From contig JADJOO010000004.1 of assembly GCA_016713725.1 (NCBI GenBank), forward strand, positions 1 to 30,652: a stretch of 30,652 nucleotides of DNA, read 5' to 3'. Position 1 is the first letter of the stretch. The number at the start of each line of letters is the position of its first letter. The DNA comes from Pseudomonadota bacterium (GTDB lineage: Bacteria > Pseudomonadota > Gammaproteobacteria > Steroidobacterales > Steroidobacteraceae). Shown here in pieces: positions 16,972-26,613 of the stretch. The translations under genes and the position numbers were made by a program. Under the pieces are notes generated by a model that was given only the letters and a program-made list of their open reading frames with translations, did no database searches and was not told where the DNA came from.

Positions 16972-17499
16972 TCAGTCGCCGAAGAATTCGCGCTTGAACT
17001 GCACCGAGCGCCGTCCGCCGCCCGCAACCGGCTCGACGTCGATGTTGAACACGAGGATCTCGTCGCCACTGATGCCGACCTCGCCGATGAAATACACGGC
17101 CGGCCCTTCCTGCACGCGCCGCATCGTGAGGCTCTTCAGTTGCCCGTTCAGGTTGTGCGCAGAGGCCGACACCGAGCCATCGACGGGTCTGGCCGCGCCG
17201 CCAGCCGTCTTGGTGAGCATTGCTACGTTCAGCAGCACTCGGTTGGCGCTGCGTTCGATGCCATAGGCGCGGGCCACTTCGGGCGTCAGCTGGTCGGTCC
17301 GGATCGCGTTGTAGTGGACTTCGAGGTCGTCGAAATCCTTCTGCGTGTCTTCCGTCGGCCGTGCGGTTTGCGGTTGCTGGTCGATGCTGGCGCCGCACCC
17401 CGCCACGAGCAGCAGGCCGGCAGCGGCCAGCAGCACGCTTACCCGGCAACGGCGATGCGATGAAAAAAAGCTTTGATTCCCAGTGTCTGGAGTGGGCAT
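16972..17499 (-). CDS. DUF4426 family lipoprotein
   Basis: A 175-residue envelope protein. A basic region and hydrophobic stretch lead to a lipobox (LLLVAGC, Cys35). The mature part matches DUF4426: DLEVHYNAIRTDQLTPEVAR, AYGIERSANRVLLNVAML, the Gly/Ala-rich loop, VYFIGEVGISGDEILVFNID and the final SVQFKREFFGD. Function is unknown, but the gene often accompanies yggT/proC clusters in gammaproteobacteria, as here. I chose the ATG at 17499 because it gives a proper lipoprotein signal; upstream in-frame codons run into unrelated sequence and overlap the DUF167 gene. It ends 135 bp before the HU start. Confidence 0.85.
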   Translation of the reverse strand: MPTPDTGNQSFFSSHRRCRVSVLLAAAGLLLVAGCGASIDQQPQTARPTEDTQKDFDDLEVHYNAIRTDQLTPEVARAYGIERSANRVLLNVAMLTKTAGGAARPVDGSVSASAHNLNGQLKSLTMRRVQEGPAVYFIGEVGISGDEILVFNIDVEPVAGGGRRSVQFKREFFGD

Positions 17500-17635
17500 T
17501 GCAGGTTCCTCCCGAACTTCGCGTGAGGGTGGCGCAGGGCACCGGCTCGACGCAGTCGAGCGCCACCGACTATAACGCCGGTTTCGTCGTGGGCGGAACC
17601 GGACTGCCAGTCGAGCGCCGTCCGCAAACGGTGCG

Positions 17636-17944
17636 TCAGTCTGCCCGAGCGACCAGCAGGACCCTTTGCAGTGCAGCAGGAATCTGGTCGACATCGTGCA
17701 GTCGCACGCGCTTGTCACGGCCGGACCGACCGGCATCCAGCGACACGCGGGACTTGGGCAGTCCGCATGCTTCAGCAATAAAGGTGATCAACGCCGTGTT
17801 CGCCCGGCCATCGACGGGTGGTGCATTGAGTCGGACCTTGAGACGGTCGCCGAAGCGACCCGCAAACTCCGTGCGCGACGCGCGAGGCTGGACACGCACG
17901 TCGAGCACCCAGTCGGTCCCGTCGCGGCGCAGCGGCTCGGTCAT
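17636..17944 (-). CDS. yggU: DUF167/YggU family protein
   Basis: A 102-residue small cytoplasmic protein of the YggU family, whose biochemical function is unknown. Typical segments are DVRVQPRASRTEFAG, RLKVRLNAPPVDGRAN, LITFIAEACGLPKSRVSL and GRSGRDKRVRL. The ATG at 17944 aligns best with family starts; an in-frame GTG at 17962 would add six residues and lies 13 bases past the yggT stop with a GAGG upstream, so it remains possible. It follows yggT in the leftward yggS-proC-yggT-yggU operon. Confidence 0.9.
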   Translation of the reverse strand: MTEPLRRDGTDWVLDVRVQPRASRTEFAGRFGDRLKVRLNAPPVDGRANTALITFIAEACGLPKSRVSLDAGRSGRDKRVRLHDVDQIPAALQRVLLVARAD

Positions 17945-17975
17945 GCCGCGGACCGGGGGCACGACGCGGCCCGCC

Positions 17976-18500
17976 TCATCGCAGCAGGATCTGCAGCGCC
18001 TGCAGCGCGATCAGCAGGAAGACCGCCGACAGGTCGAGCCCGCCCAGCGGCGGAATGACGCGGCGAATCGGCGCGAGCAGAGGCTCCACCAGCTTGCTCA
18101 GTATCTGCGCCGCCGGGTTGTAGGCCGCGCCCGCGAACCAGCTGAGCAACGCGTACAGCAGCACCGCGAAGAAATAGAACTGCAGTACGGTCTGCAGCAG
18201 GCCGCTGAGGCCGCCGAGCAGGATCGATTCCAGCCCCAAGTGACCGCCCGCCACGCCGCGGAGCAGCGCGGTGCCCGCGAACTGCACGATCAGCAGCGCC
18301 ACGACCGACGACGGATCGAGGCGCTTGCCGGGCGGCATGAACTTGCGCAGTGGCAGCACCAGCGGGTTCGTGACCTTCAATACCGCTTCGCCGAACGGGT
18401 TGCGGAAGTCGGCGCGCACGAGCGGCAGCAGCACGCGCAGCAGGAACGCGACCACGAGCAGCGTGAACAGCGCGGTGAAAAGGAAGTGCAGGGCCTGCAT
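17976..18500 (-). CDS. yggT: YggT family integral membrane protein
   Basis: A 174-residue inner-membrane protein made of two YggT repeats. Each repeat has a hydrophobic helix, then the signature with NPFG...VTNPLVLPLRKFMPP in the first and NPAAQILSKLVEPLLAPIRR with VIPPLGGLDLS in the second. Four or more transmembrane helices are predicted. Members have been linked to membrane and osmotic functions but lack a settled activity. The gene sits between proC (24 bp upstream) and yggU, the usual conserved order. Confidence 0.92.
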   Translation of the reverse strand: MQALHFLFTALFTLLVVAFLLRVLLPLVRADFRNPFGEAVLKVTNPLVLPLRKFMPPGKRLDPSSVVALLIVQFAGTALLRGVAGGHLGLESILLGGLSGLLQTVLQFYFFAVLLYALLSWFAGAAYNPAAQILSKLVEPLLAPIRRVIPPLGGLDLSAVFLLIALQALQILLR

Positions 18501-18524
18501 GTGGAGTTCCGGTTCAGGTGGGTA

Positions 18525-19349
18525 TCAGAGGTTGCCGAATTCCTGCGCGAGCGCGGCGGCCCGGCGCGCGCCGGCCGCCACTGCCGCCGCAAAAATACCA
18601 CGCACACCGCCCGCTTCGAGCACCTCGAGCGCAGCCGCCGTGGTGCCTCCCCTGGAAGTCACCTGGGCGCGCAATTCGGCCGGTGACTCGGCGGCTTCGG
18701 CCGCCATCCGACCTGCGCCACGCGCCGTTTCGACTGCGAGTTTGTGCGCCGTCACCGGATCGAGACCAAGCTCGGTGGCAGCCGCTTCGAGGCATTCGAT
18801 CAACAGGTAGAAATATGCCGGACCACTGCCGGACACGGCAGTGACGACGTCGAGCTGCAATTCGTCGGGTACCCAGACCGTCGGGCCGCAGGCGGACAGT
18901 ATCGCCTCGGCTGTCAGGCGCGATGTTGTGTCGACCCCAGGCGTAGCGTACAGCGCCGTGATGCCCGCGCCGATCAGCGCGGGTCGATTCGGCATCGAGC
19001 GGACCAGCGGCACGCCTGGGCCCAGCCAGCGCGCGAGGTCCTGCAACCGGATGCCGGCGGCCACAGATATGACAAGAGCGCCGGAGGTTGCTACCTGGCC
19101 CGCGATCGAGCGGGCGACCTGCGCCATCTGCTGTGGCTTCACGGCGAGCACCACCGTGCGCGCACCGATGACGGCCGACGGCGCATCGGCCACCGTCGTG
19201 ACACTGTAATCGTGCTCGAGGCGCGACCGCTGCGAGGTCTCCGGATCGGCCACCACGATCGAGGAGGGTGGCGTGCCGCGCGCGATGAGGCCTCCGAGCA
19301 GGCCCGTCGCCATGTTGCCGCCACCCACGAAAGCGATCCGATTGGTCAT
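18525..19349 (-). CDS. proC: Pyrroline-5-carboxylate reductase
   Basis: A 274-residue cytoplasmic enzyme catalysing the last step of proline synthesis, the NAD(P)H-dependent reduction of pyrroline-5-carboxylate. The Rossmann fold begins at once (IAFVGGGNMATGLLGGL), followed by VVLAVKPQQM, VRSMPNRPALIGAGITALY and the family signature SGSGPAYFYLLIECLEAAAT, then SRGGTTAAALEVLEAGGVRG. The ATG at 19349 is chosen because the nucleotide-binding strand starts three residues after it. It follows yggS by 25 bp in the same operon. Length is normal. Confidence 0.96.
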   Translation of the reverse strand: MTNRIAFVGGGNMATGLLGGLIARGTPPSSIVVADPETSQRSRLEHDYSVTTVADAPSAVIGARTVVLAVKPQQMAQVARSIAGQVATSGALVISVAAGIRLQDLARWLGPGVPLVRSMPNRPALIGAGITALYATPGVDTTSRLTAEAILSACGPTVWVPDELQLDVVTAVSGSGPAYFYLLIECLEAAATELGLDPVTAHKLAVETARGAGRMAAEAAESPAELRAQVTSRGGTTAAALEVLEAGGVRGIFAAAVAAGARRAAALAQEFGNL

Positions 19350-19374
19350 GCTGTGTTCGCTCCTGCCGCCGTCG

Positions 19375-20076
19375 TCAGCCCGGGCGGCGTCCGAAAATGG
19401 CAGTGCCGACGCGGACGATGGTCGCGCCTTCGAGTACGGCAGCTTCGAGGTCGTCACTCATGCCCATCGACAGCGTGTCGAGGGCGTGGCCGGCTGCATT
19501 GAGTGACTCCATCAGTTCACGCAGCCGCCGGAACGGTCGCCGTTGAGCCTCCAGGTCCGCCGCTGGCGGCGGTATGCACATCAGTCCCCGCAACCGAATC
19601 CGGGGCATGGCGGTGACGGCTGCCGCGAGTGCCGGGGCTTCGGCCGGAGCGACCCCGCCCTTGCCGGGTTCGTCGGCCAGCCTGACCTGCAGCAGCACCT
19701 GCAGTGGCGCCGCATCGCGTGGCCGCTGGGCGCTCAGCCGCGAGGCGATCCGCTCGCGATCCACCGTATGCACCCAGTCGAAGCATTCAGCGACCTCGCG
19801 TGTCTTGTTGCCCTGCAGCTGACCGATGAAGTGCCAGGCGAGGCCCGGCACGTCGGCCAGCGCCGCGACCTTGTCGATCCCTTCCTGGGCGTAGTTCTCG
19901 CCGAACTCAGTCTGCCCGGCTGCCACCGCGGCCCGCACCAGCGCCGCGGGCTGCTGCTTGCTGACCGCCAGCAGGCGCACCGAATCCGGGTCCCGACCGG
20001 CACTTTCGGCGGCCCGGGCGATGCGGGCGCGCACCATTTGCAGTGCTGCGGGTGAGAACTGCGGAGCGGTTAACAT
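19375..20076 (-). CDS. yggS: YggS/PLPBP family pyridoxal-phosphate homeostasis protein
   Basis: A 233-residue cytoplasmic PLP-binding protein that buffers free pyridoxal phosphate and affects amino-acid and vitamin B6 balance; it has no known enzyme activity. The cofactor Lys40 lies in LLAVSKQQP. Other landmarks are EFGENYAQEG, WHFIGQLQGNK, VHTVDRERIA, LRGLMCIPPP, LSMGMSDDLEAAV and VRVGTAIFG. It is the first gene of the leftward operon and is divergent from pilT, with 91 bp between the starts. The frame is intact and the length is typical. Confidence 0.95.
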   Translation of the reverse strand: MLTAPQFSPAALQMVRARIARAAESAGRDPDSVRLLAVSKQQPAALVRAAVAAGQTEFGENYAQEGIDKVAALADVPGLAWHFIGQLQGNKTREVAECFDWVHTVDRERIASRLSAQRPRDAAPLQVLLQVRLADEPGKGGVAPAEAPALAAAVTAMPRIRLRGLMCIPPPAADLEAQRRPFRRLRELMESLNAAGHALDTLSMGMSDDLEAAVLEGATIVRVGTAIFGRRPG

Positions 20077-20167
20077 ATTGGGGTCCGAGGGGCTGATCTA
20101 TACTTTGCCGGCCTGCAAGACCCGTCCGGTTCCGGATTCGGCTCGCAGGCTACAGGGAGCCGACACG

Positions 20168-21208
<1,041 letters not shown>

Positions 21209-21280
21209 ACGGCGGCCGTCGCGGCGCCGGCGCCCGGCGGCGCAGGCAACCGCGGCAACACCGACGCCTGAGAGAACACT

Positions 21281-22426
21281 ATGGATCGCGATACCAGCAT
21301 CAAGCTCATGCAGGACCTGCTGCGCCGAATGGTCGAGCGCGACGGTTCCGACCTCTTCATAACGGCCGGCTTTCCACCGGCGATCAAGATCGACGGCGAA
21401 ATCAAGCCGCAGACCAACCAGCCGCTGACTCCCGAGCAGGCGCAGCTGCTCGTGCGCGCGATCATGAACGACCGCCAGACCAAGGAATTCGACTCGACGC
21501 GCGAATGCAACTTCGCGATCGCGCCGCCGGGCATCGGCCGCTTCCGCGTCAGCGCCTTCGTGCAGATGGGGCTCACCGGCGCGGTGCTGCGCACCATCAA
21601 TATCAAGGTGCCGACGGTCGACGAGCTGGAGCTGCCGCCGATACTCAAGGAAATCGTGCTGTCGAAGCGCGGCCTGTGCATCCTCGTCGGCGCGACCGGC
21701 TCGGGCAAGTCGACTTCGCTCGCCGCGATGCTGGATTACCGCAACGAGAAGACCCGCGGCCACATCATCACGATCGAGGACCCGATCGAGTACGTCCACA
21801 CCCACCGCAACTGCGTCGTGACGCAGCGCGAGGTGGGCGTCGACACCGAAAGCTGGCACATGGCGCTCAAGAACACGCTGCGCCAGGCGCCGGACGTGAT
21901 CCTGATCGGCGAAATTCGCGACCGCGAAACGATGGAATACGGCATCCAGTTCGCCGAGACCGGCCACCTGGTGCTCGCGACGCTGCATGCCAACAGCGCC
22001 AACCAGGCGATGGACCGCATCATCAACTTCTTCCCGGAGGACCGGCGCGAGCAGTTGCTGATGGACCTTTCGCTGAACATCCGGGCCATGATCGCGCAGC
22101 GCCTGATCCCGCGCGAGTCGGGCAAGGGGCGCATCGCCGCGATGGAAGTGATGCTGAACACGCCATTGATCGCCGACCTGATCTTCCGCGGCGAGGTCAG
22201 CGCCATCAAGGAGATCATGGCCAAGTCGAACCGGCTCGGCATGAAGACCTTCGACCAGGCGCTGTTCGAGCTGTTCGAGGCCGGGATCATTTCGTACGAG
22301 GAGGCGCTGCGCAACGCCGACTCCAAGAACGAGATCCGGCTGCGCATCAAGCTCGAGAGCAAGCGCGAAAAATCGGCTCATCTCGACGAGACCGGCGCGC
22401 TGAAGATCCTCGAGGAAGAGGAGTGA
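21281..22426 (+). CDS. pilU: PilT/PilU-type retraction ATPase PilU
   Basis: A 381-residue secretion-type ATPase paralogous to PilT. Walker A is at 137-145 (GATGSGKST), followed by IEDPIEYVHTH, Walker B with VILIGEIRD and the His-box segment GHLVLATLHANSANQAMDR. It lacks the AIRNLIRE motif of PilT, having LIADLIFRGEVSAIKEIM there, and carries the C-terminal extension rich in Lys and Glu (ending KILEEEE) typical of PilU. In Pseudomonas PilU assists PilT and depends on it for retraction. It starts 72 bp after pilT, and its stop overlaps the next gene by one base (TGATG), so translation is coupled. Confidence 0.92.
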   Translation: MDRDTSIKLMQDLLRRMVERDGSDLFITAGFPPAIKIDGEIKPQTNQPLTPEQAQLLVRAIMNDRQTKEFDSTRECNFAIAPPGIGRFRVSAFVQMGLTGAVLRTINIKVPTVDELELPPILKEIVLSKRGLCILVGATGSGKSTSLAAMLDYRNEKTRGHIITIEDPIEYVHTHRNCVVTQREVGVDTESWHMALKNTLRQAPDVILIGEIRDRETMEYGIQFAETGHLVLATLHANSANQAMDRIINFFPEDRREQLLMDLSLNIRAMIAQRLIPRESGKGRIAAMEVMLNTPLIADLIFRGEVSAIKEIMAKSNRLGMKTFDQALFELFEAGIISYEEALRNADSKNEIRLRIKLESKREKSAHLDETGALKILEEEE

Positions 22427-23583
22427 TGGCGGCCGAATCCCCCGATCTCGATGCAGCCTCTCCACCGCAGGAGCGGGTGCAGGATGACGGCGGTCTGGTG
22501 GGTGTCGACACGGCTCGCAGCTTCGTGCTGAACACCAAGCCGCTGTTCAAGCTGATGGTCGAGAAGAAGGCCTCCGACCTGTTCTTCAGTTCGAACGCCC
22601 CGATCAAGATCAAGATCGAGGGCAAGATCGTCCCGGTCAACAAGCAGGTGCTGACGGCAGACCAGGTGCGCCAGGCCGCGTACGGCCTGATGAACCAGGA
22701 ACAGATCGATTACTTCCAGCAGGAGCTGGAGATCGACTTCGCGATCTCGGAGCCGGGCCTCGGGCGCTTCCGCATCGCGGTCTTCCACCAGCGGGGCAAT
22801 CCCGCCATGGTGCTGCGCTATATCACCGCCGACATGCCTTCGCTCGAAGAACTCGGCCTGCCGATGATCATGAAGGACCTGATCATGATCAAGCGCGGGC
22901 TGGTGCTCATGGTGGGCGCCACCGGCTCGGGCAAGTCGACTTCGCTCGCCGCCATGCTCAATTTCCGCAACGAGACCTCGTCTGACCACATCCTGACGGT
23001 CGAGGACCCGATCGAGTTCCTGCATCGGAACAAGAAGTCGATCGTCAATCAGCGCGAGGTGGGGCTCGACACCAGGTCGTTCCATCGTGCGCTGCGCAGC
23101 GCCATGCGCGCCGCGCCGGACGTGATCCTGATCGGCGAAATCCGTGACCGTGAGTCGATGGAATACGCGCTGACGTTCGCGGGCACGGGCCACCTGTGCC
23201 TCGCGACGCTGCATGCGAACAACGCGGCCGAGACGCTCGACCGCATCATCAACATGTTCCCGCGCGACCAGCACTCGCAGATCTTCCTCGACCTGTCGCA
23301 GTACCTGAAGGCGATCCTTTCCCAGCGCCTGGTCATGGGCAAGGACGGCAAGCGCTGCGCCGCTCTCGAGGTGCTGCTCAACACGCCGCACGTGCAGGAG
23401 CTGATCAAGAAGGGCGACGTGATCGGCGTCAAGGAATCGCTGATTCGCAGCAGCGAGAAGGGCGTGCAGAGCTTCGACATCGCGCTCTACGAGCTGTACA
23501 AGCAGGGCAAGGTCACGCTCGAGGAGGCGATCTCGAACGCCGACTCGCGCACCAACCTCGAGGCGAAAATCAACTTCGGTTGA
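22426..23583 (+). CDS. Third PilT/PilU-family pilus ATPase (second PilU-like)
   Basis: A 385-residue ATPase of the same family as PilT and PilU, complete and in frame. An N-terminal extension of about 35 residues, acidic and Pro/Ala-rich, precedes the shared core that begins near LFKLMVEKKASDLFFSS. Walker A is at 164-172 (GATGSGKST), then VEDPIEFLHRNKKS, Walker B VILIGEIRD and GHLCLATLHANNAAETLDR. As in PilU, the PilT-specific AIRNLIRE motif is absent (VQELIKKGDVIGVKESL). It starts with ATG at 22426, overlapping the pilU stop by one base, so all three motors likely come from one transcript. A tandem third motor is less usual than the pilT-pilU pair. It could tune retraction force or speed. 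Confidence 0.9.
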   Translation: MAAESPDLDAASPPQERVQDDGGLVGVDTARSFVLNTKPLFKLMVEKKASDLFFSSNAPIKIKIEGKIVPVNKQVLTADQVRQAAYGLMNQEQIDYFQQELEIDFAISEPGLGRFRIAVFHQRGNPAMVLRYITADMPSLEELGLPMIMKDLIMIKRGLVLMVGATGSGKSTSLAAMLNFRNETSSDHILTVEDPIEFLHRNKKSIVNQREVGLDTRSFHRALRSAMRAAPDVILIGEIRDRESMEYALTFAGTGHLCLATLHANNAAETLDRIINMFPRDQHSQIFLDLSQYLKAILSQRLVMGKDGKRCAALEVLLNTPHVQELIKKGDVIGVKESLIRSSEKGVQSFDIALYELYKQGKVTLEEAISNADSRTNLEAKINFG

Positions 23584-23899
23584 GTCTCCGGCGCGTACGG
23601 CGATTCGCAGGCGTCGAGGGTGTCGCGGGCGACCGAGCCGGTGCCTTTCCCCGAGCTTGGAAAGGCGGACACGCTCGCTGGAAGACGAACCGGAACGGAG
23701 GCCTGCTCGGCTTGAAGAGGCAGGACCTCAAAAGGGCCGCGAGCCCACCCTGACGCTCCGCGACGCCTGCGCTTTGTGCTCGGCAATCGTTGTTGGCTCT
23801 GTTACCGAAGCGTGTTGGCTTCTGCCGCAAGTTGCAGTTGCGGGTTCAACTGGTCGATGCAACACCTAAACTCTGATCGTAGAGCGGAGGGCGTTGTAA
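23584..23899. other. Gap between the pilus ATPases and the IS30 remnant
   Basis: No supported gene. An inverted repeat, GCCTTTCC (23643-23650) and GGAAAGGC (23659-23666), with an eight-base loop lies 60 bp after the last pilus ATPase stop. It has no T-run, so it is a weak terminator candidate. The left end of the IS30 element probably lies within the last 100 bases. The GGAGGG at about 23885 is a likely ribosome binding site for its transposase. Confidence 0.45.
23643..23666 (+). terminator. Hairpin after the pilus ATPase operon (weak terminator candidate)
   Basis: An 8-bp perfect stem with an eight-base loop follows the third ATPase gene by about 60 bp. No U-tract follows, so it could be a pause site, a Rho-linked end or an RNA-stabilising hairpin. 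Confidence 0.3.
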
Positions 23900-24542
23900 A
23901 TGAAGTACCGGACCAGGACTTTCTATACCGCGACACAGAAGTCTTTGATGTGGGAGCGCTGGCGAAGGGCGATACGCTGCACGCCATCCCAAGATGTTCG
24001 ATCGGAGGCACACCTCAGTTTTCACCACATTCTGGCGAGAAGCGGTGGCATACGACCCGCGGAGAGGCGCCGTTCTGCTGAGTTCCGACGCTCTTGGAGC
24101 GTGAGGAGATCTCACGCGGTACCCGAGCGGGACTGTCGATCCCGGTCCATCGCTCGTTCGCTCAGGCGGCCACCAGCACCGTCAGTCGCGAGATCCGACG
24201 CAACGGCGACCGCGACAGCTATCGTGCCGGCGAGGCCGACACCGGCCTGGGATCGGGCCAGCGACCGAAGCGCTGTAAACTGGCCCGGAACCGCACACGG
24301 CCCACCTGGTGGCCGGCAAGCTGCGGCTGCAGTGGTCGCCGTATCAGGTGGCCGGTTGGCTCAAGCGTACTTACCCGCAGGACGAGCCGTCAGGTGTCGC
24401 ACGGACGATCTACCGCACGTTGTTCATCCAGGCTCGCGGGCCCTGAAGAAGAATCCCTGCAGCACCCGCGACGGACTCGGGGCATGCGACGCTCGCGTCA
24501 CTACTCGCAGAAGACCGCCACCCACGGTCGCATCAGTGTGTA
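23900..24542 (+). mobile_element. IS30-family transposase remnant (3' truncated, frameshifted)
   Basis: The N-terminal half of an IS30-family transposase. Starting at ATG 23900, MKYRTRTFYTATQKSLMWER is read, then in shifting frames the helix-turn-helix region (ILARSGGIRPAERRRS), EREEISRG, the second DNA-binding part (STVSREIRRNGDRD), RPKRCKLARNRT, then GWLKRTYPQDEPSGV, and RGALKK with RRTRGMRRSRHYSQKT. It stops at THGRIS, where intact members continue into the DDE catalytic domain, so the catalytic half is missing. Frame changes lie near 24000, 24085, 24140, 24300 and 24450. No matching right end was found in the next kilobase. The element can no longer move by itself. Inverted ends and a target duplication cannot be confirmed because the right end is gone. 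Confidence 0.8.
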
Positions 24543-25386
24543 GATTGACACCAACGGATCGCGTAATAGGTTGGAGCAACCAGTCTCGCCTTCCCGATGG
24601 AACGTATGTCGCAGGCGACCTGCAGGTTACAGCCAGATAAGGATGTCCGTAGGGTGAATAAGATGGGGACCCACCATGTTCTCGATCGGCAGCGCCTATC
24701 CTGTTCATAAATTTGATAACATCGCCGCCCCACGATGCGGTCCCGCACATGATCGCTCGCGGTTTCAATGTTCTGATCCGTCAGCCTGGCCGACCGTCGA
24801 GATTGTATCGCCAGGCAGACACGTGGCTTTATAACCCGAACAATATCGCGCTGGGCTCAAGCGCTCTCCCGCCGCGGTGAGGAGTCAACGGCGTCCCGCA
24901 TCAAATGCCGAAGGGCGTTTCGCTCGCGCCGTGCTACTTCCTGGCCCTGAAGACAAACTGTGCGCTGAAAACAATGTTGGCAAAATGTAGCAACTGAAAT
25001 CCGCGCAGCACTGGGGTGCTCACCCGTCGCCTTCGATTATCTCGCTTACTTGCGGCATGGATTGTTGTCGAATCGGTGACCGAACCTGATTGGGGATACG
25101 TTCCCCGGGCAGCGCAGTGTGGCCCCCAGGCGCCCGAGTTGGAGGTTGATTAACGCCTCCACATCACTGGGGATGGTCCGACGCGCGACGGACGGTTTCC
25201 ACGTAGATTGCTTGCGCCGATGCGAGGTTCTCGGGCTTGCCCGGATCCCGCTCAGGCGCCGCCTTTAAGCGGTAGATCCGTTGTTCTTCCCGAGCGCATT
25301 GTCTGCCTTTCCACGCTCGGGAGGAACAACAAGAATCTACCGCCCCCCGCTCACTGTGCCACGCCTCTCGGATTGACCGAAGCGCG
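24543..25386. other. 844-bp stretch without recognisable genes
   Basis: No reading frame here shows a family I know, and stop codons are frequent in all frames. Base composition is visibly less GC-rich than in the flanking operons, especially 24560-25080. It separates the IS30 remnant from pyrK. In the related Pseudomonas locus this interval between pilU and the pyr genes holds several genes, so it may be decayed or recombined sequence. The only clear structure is the long imperfect hairpin at 25269-25343. Confidence 0.5.
25269..25343. repeat. Long imperfect inverted repeat (about 26-bp arms)
   Basis: The left arm (25269-25296) and right arm (25314-25343) pair in three blocks. GCGGTAGAT pairs with ATCTACCGC, GTTGTTC with GAACAAC, and TCCCGAGCG with CGCTCGGGA; small bulges separate the blocks, and the loop is about 17 bases. 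There is no T-run next to it in either direction. It lies 44 bp downstream of the pyrK stop (leftward gene). It could be a non-canonical end of the gshB-to-pyrK transcript or a small MITE-like palindrome. Confidence 0.6.
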
Positions 25387-26252
25387 CTAGGAAGCCTGCG
25401 GCGGAAACACCGCATTCGCGTCGAACACAGGTCCGTCGACGCACACGCGCTTCATCGCGAGCGAGCCATCCGGCTGCACGACCGGCACGGCACACCCCGC
25501 GCACCCGCCCACCGCGCAGGCCATGAACTCCTCGAGCGACACCTGGCGGCACGCCGAACCTGCGCGCCACGCGCCGCCGTCGCCTGCAGCATCGGCGTCG
25601 GGCCGCACGCAACATCTCGACCTCGCCCAGCGCCTCGGCGTTGAGCGACGCAAGCCAGTGCGCGGCGAGATCCGTCACGTAGCCGTGAAAGCAACCAGGG
25701 AATCCGCCGAAGCTGGCGGGAAGCGACCTGTCACCCCCAGTCGTCCCGCAGCGGCATGCGCGCGATCACCTCGGCCGGCACGCCCGGCACCGATCCCTGC
25801 GACGGCCGGGCGCGGAACGGAAACTCGATCTCGGACCCCATCATCACGGTGGCTGCCACGCCGCCTCGTCACGGCAGGTCTTCAGCGGTTCCGCCGAGGG
25901 GAACACCATCAGCGGAATCGCCCCGCCGCCCGGCTGCAATCATGCTGGGAACGTTCGGGTGCTGATGAAGCCGTGGCGATCGCCGTTGGCGCTGATCGTC
26001 GCGCCAGGCGGCTGAAGCTAAACCAGCGCCTCGAGTCCGGGGCCCACCACGCAGCAGGATCTCGATCCAGCCATTGCATCCACACGCATGAGCGACAGCG
26101 GCCGGCGCATCGGGCGTTCCGGGTCGCACGTCAGGTGCGCGAAGCTGCCTGGCAGCGCGGCGGCGGCGCACTGCGGCGCTTGGATGCGAATCACGAACTG
26201 CTCGCCCGGGTATTCCTGCTGCGACAGCAGCTTGCCGTCTTCGAGGTAGATC
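25387..26252 (-). pseudogene. pyrK: Dihydroorotate dehydrogenase electron-transfer subunit (PyrK), frameshifted
   Basis: An FAD and 2Fe-2S protein that takes electrons from dihydroorotate dehydrogenase in pyrimidine synthesis. In gene order it shows LSQQEYPGEQFVIRIQAP, then SFAHLTCDPERPMRRPLS with LMRVDA (the FAD-binding region), the GATISANGDRHGF loop, the NAD-side motif ACGPTPMLQAT and the iron-sulfur cluster segment EEFMACAVGGCAGC, ending VCVDGPVFDANAVFPPQAS before TAG at 25389-25387. Frame changes occur near 26070, 25980, 25870, 25690 and 25560, but the motifs remain in order. Its N-terminus is joined in frame to a truncated PyrB at about 26252, so no separate start codon is seen. The usual partner gene pyrD is not in the window. 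Confidence 0.8.
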
Positions 26253-26587
26253 GAGTCAGAATCGCGCATCACGAACACGTCGACCATCATCGCCTGCAGC
26301 GTGTAGATCGTGTCCAGCACCGTTTCGCCCTTCACGCGCGAGGAGGAGTGCAGGTCGAGGTTGACCACGTCCGCGCCGAGGCGCGTGGCGGCGAGTTCGA
26401 ACGATACGCGCGTGCGCGTGCTCGGCTCGAAGAACAGGTTCGCCACCGTGCGGCCGAGCAGCGCGCCGTCGCGGGCCGGCAGGTCGCCAGGTTCACGGAC
26501 GTAGAACTGCGCGAGGTCGAGTGAGTGCACGATCTCGTCACGCGCGAGGGCAACCGAGCGTGAGCAGGTGGCGCAGGCAGCCGGCAT
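26253..26587 (-). pseudogene. pyrB: Aspartate carbamoyltransferase catalytic chain, N-terminal part only
   Basis: About the first 110 codons of PyrB, which joins carbamoyl phosphate and aspartate in pyrimidine synthesis. The carbamoyl-phosphate site is clear: GRTVANLFFEPSTRTRVSFE, then LAATRLGADVVNLDLHSSS and the Lys loop SRVKGETVLDTIYTLQAM, VDVFVMRDSDS. Directly after DSDS the sequence becomes PyrK, so the aspartate domain is missing. Near 26560 the expected LRHLLTL segment is in another frame, so the true start is unresolved; the ATG at 26587 is one choice. No pyrR lies between it and ruvX, although pseudomonads have one there. Whether the truncation is biological or an assembly deletion is open. 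Confidence 0.8.
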
Positions 26588-26613
26588 GGTCGCGCTGCAG
26601 GTCTCGGCCGGTG

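Noticed and set aside
20078..20104. A possible pilT promoter (TTGGGG and TATACT)
   Set aside because: The -10 is good, but the only -35 candidate is weak and the spacing (15 bp) is short. It is mentioned under pilT and not listed.
25523..26524. A 333-codon plus-strand open frame opposite pyrK and pyrB
   Set aside because: The minus strand shows PyrK and PyrB motifs in conserved order. The plus frame is low-complexity Arg/Ala/His and is a shadow.
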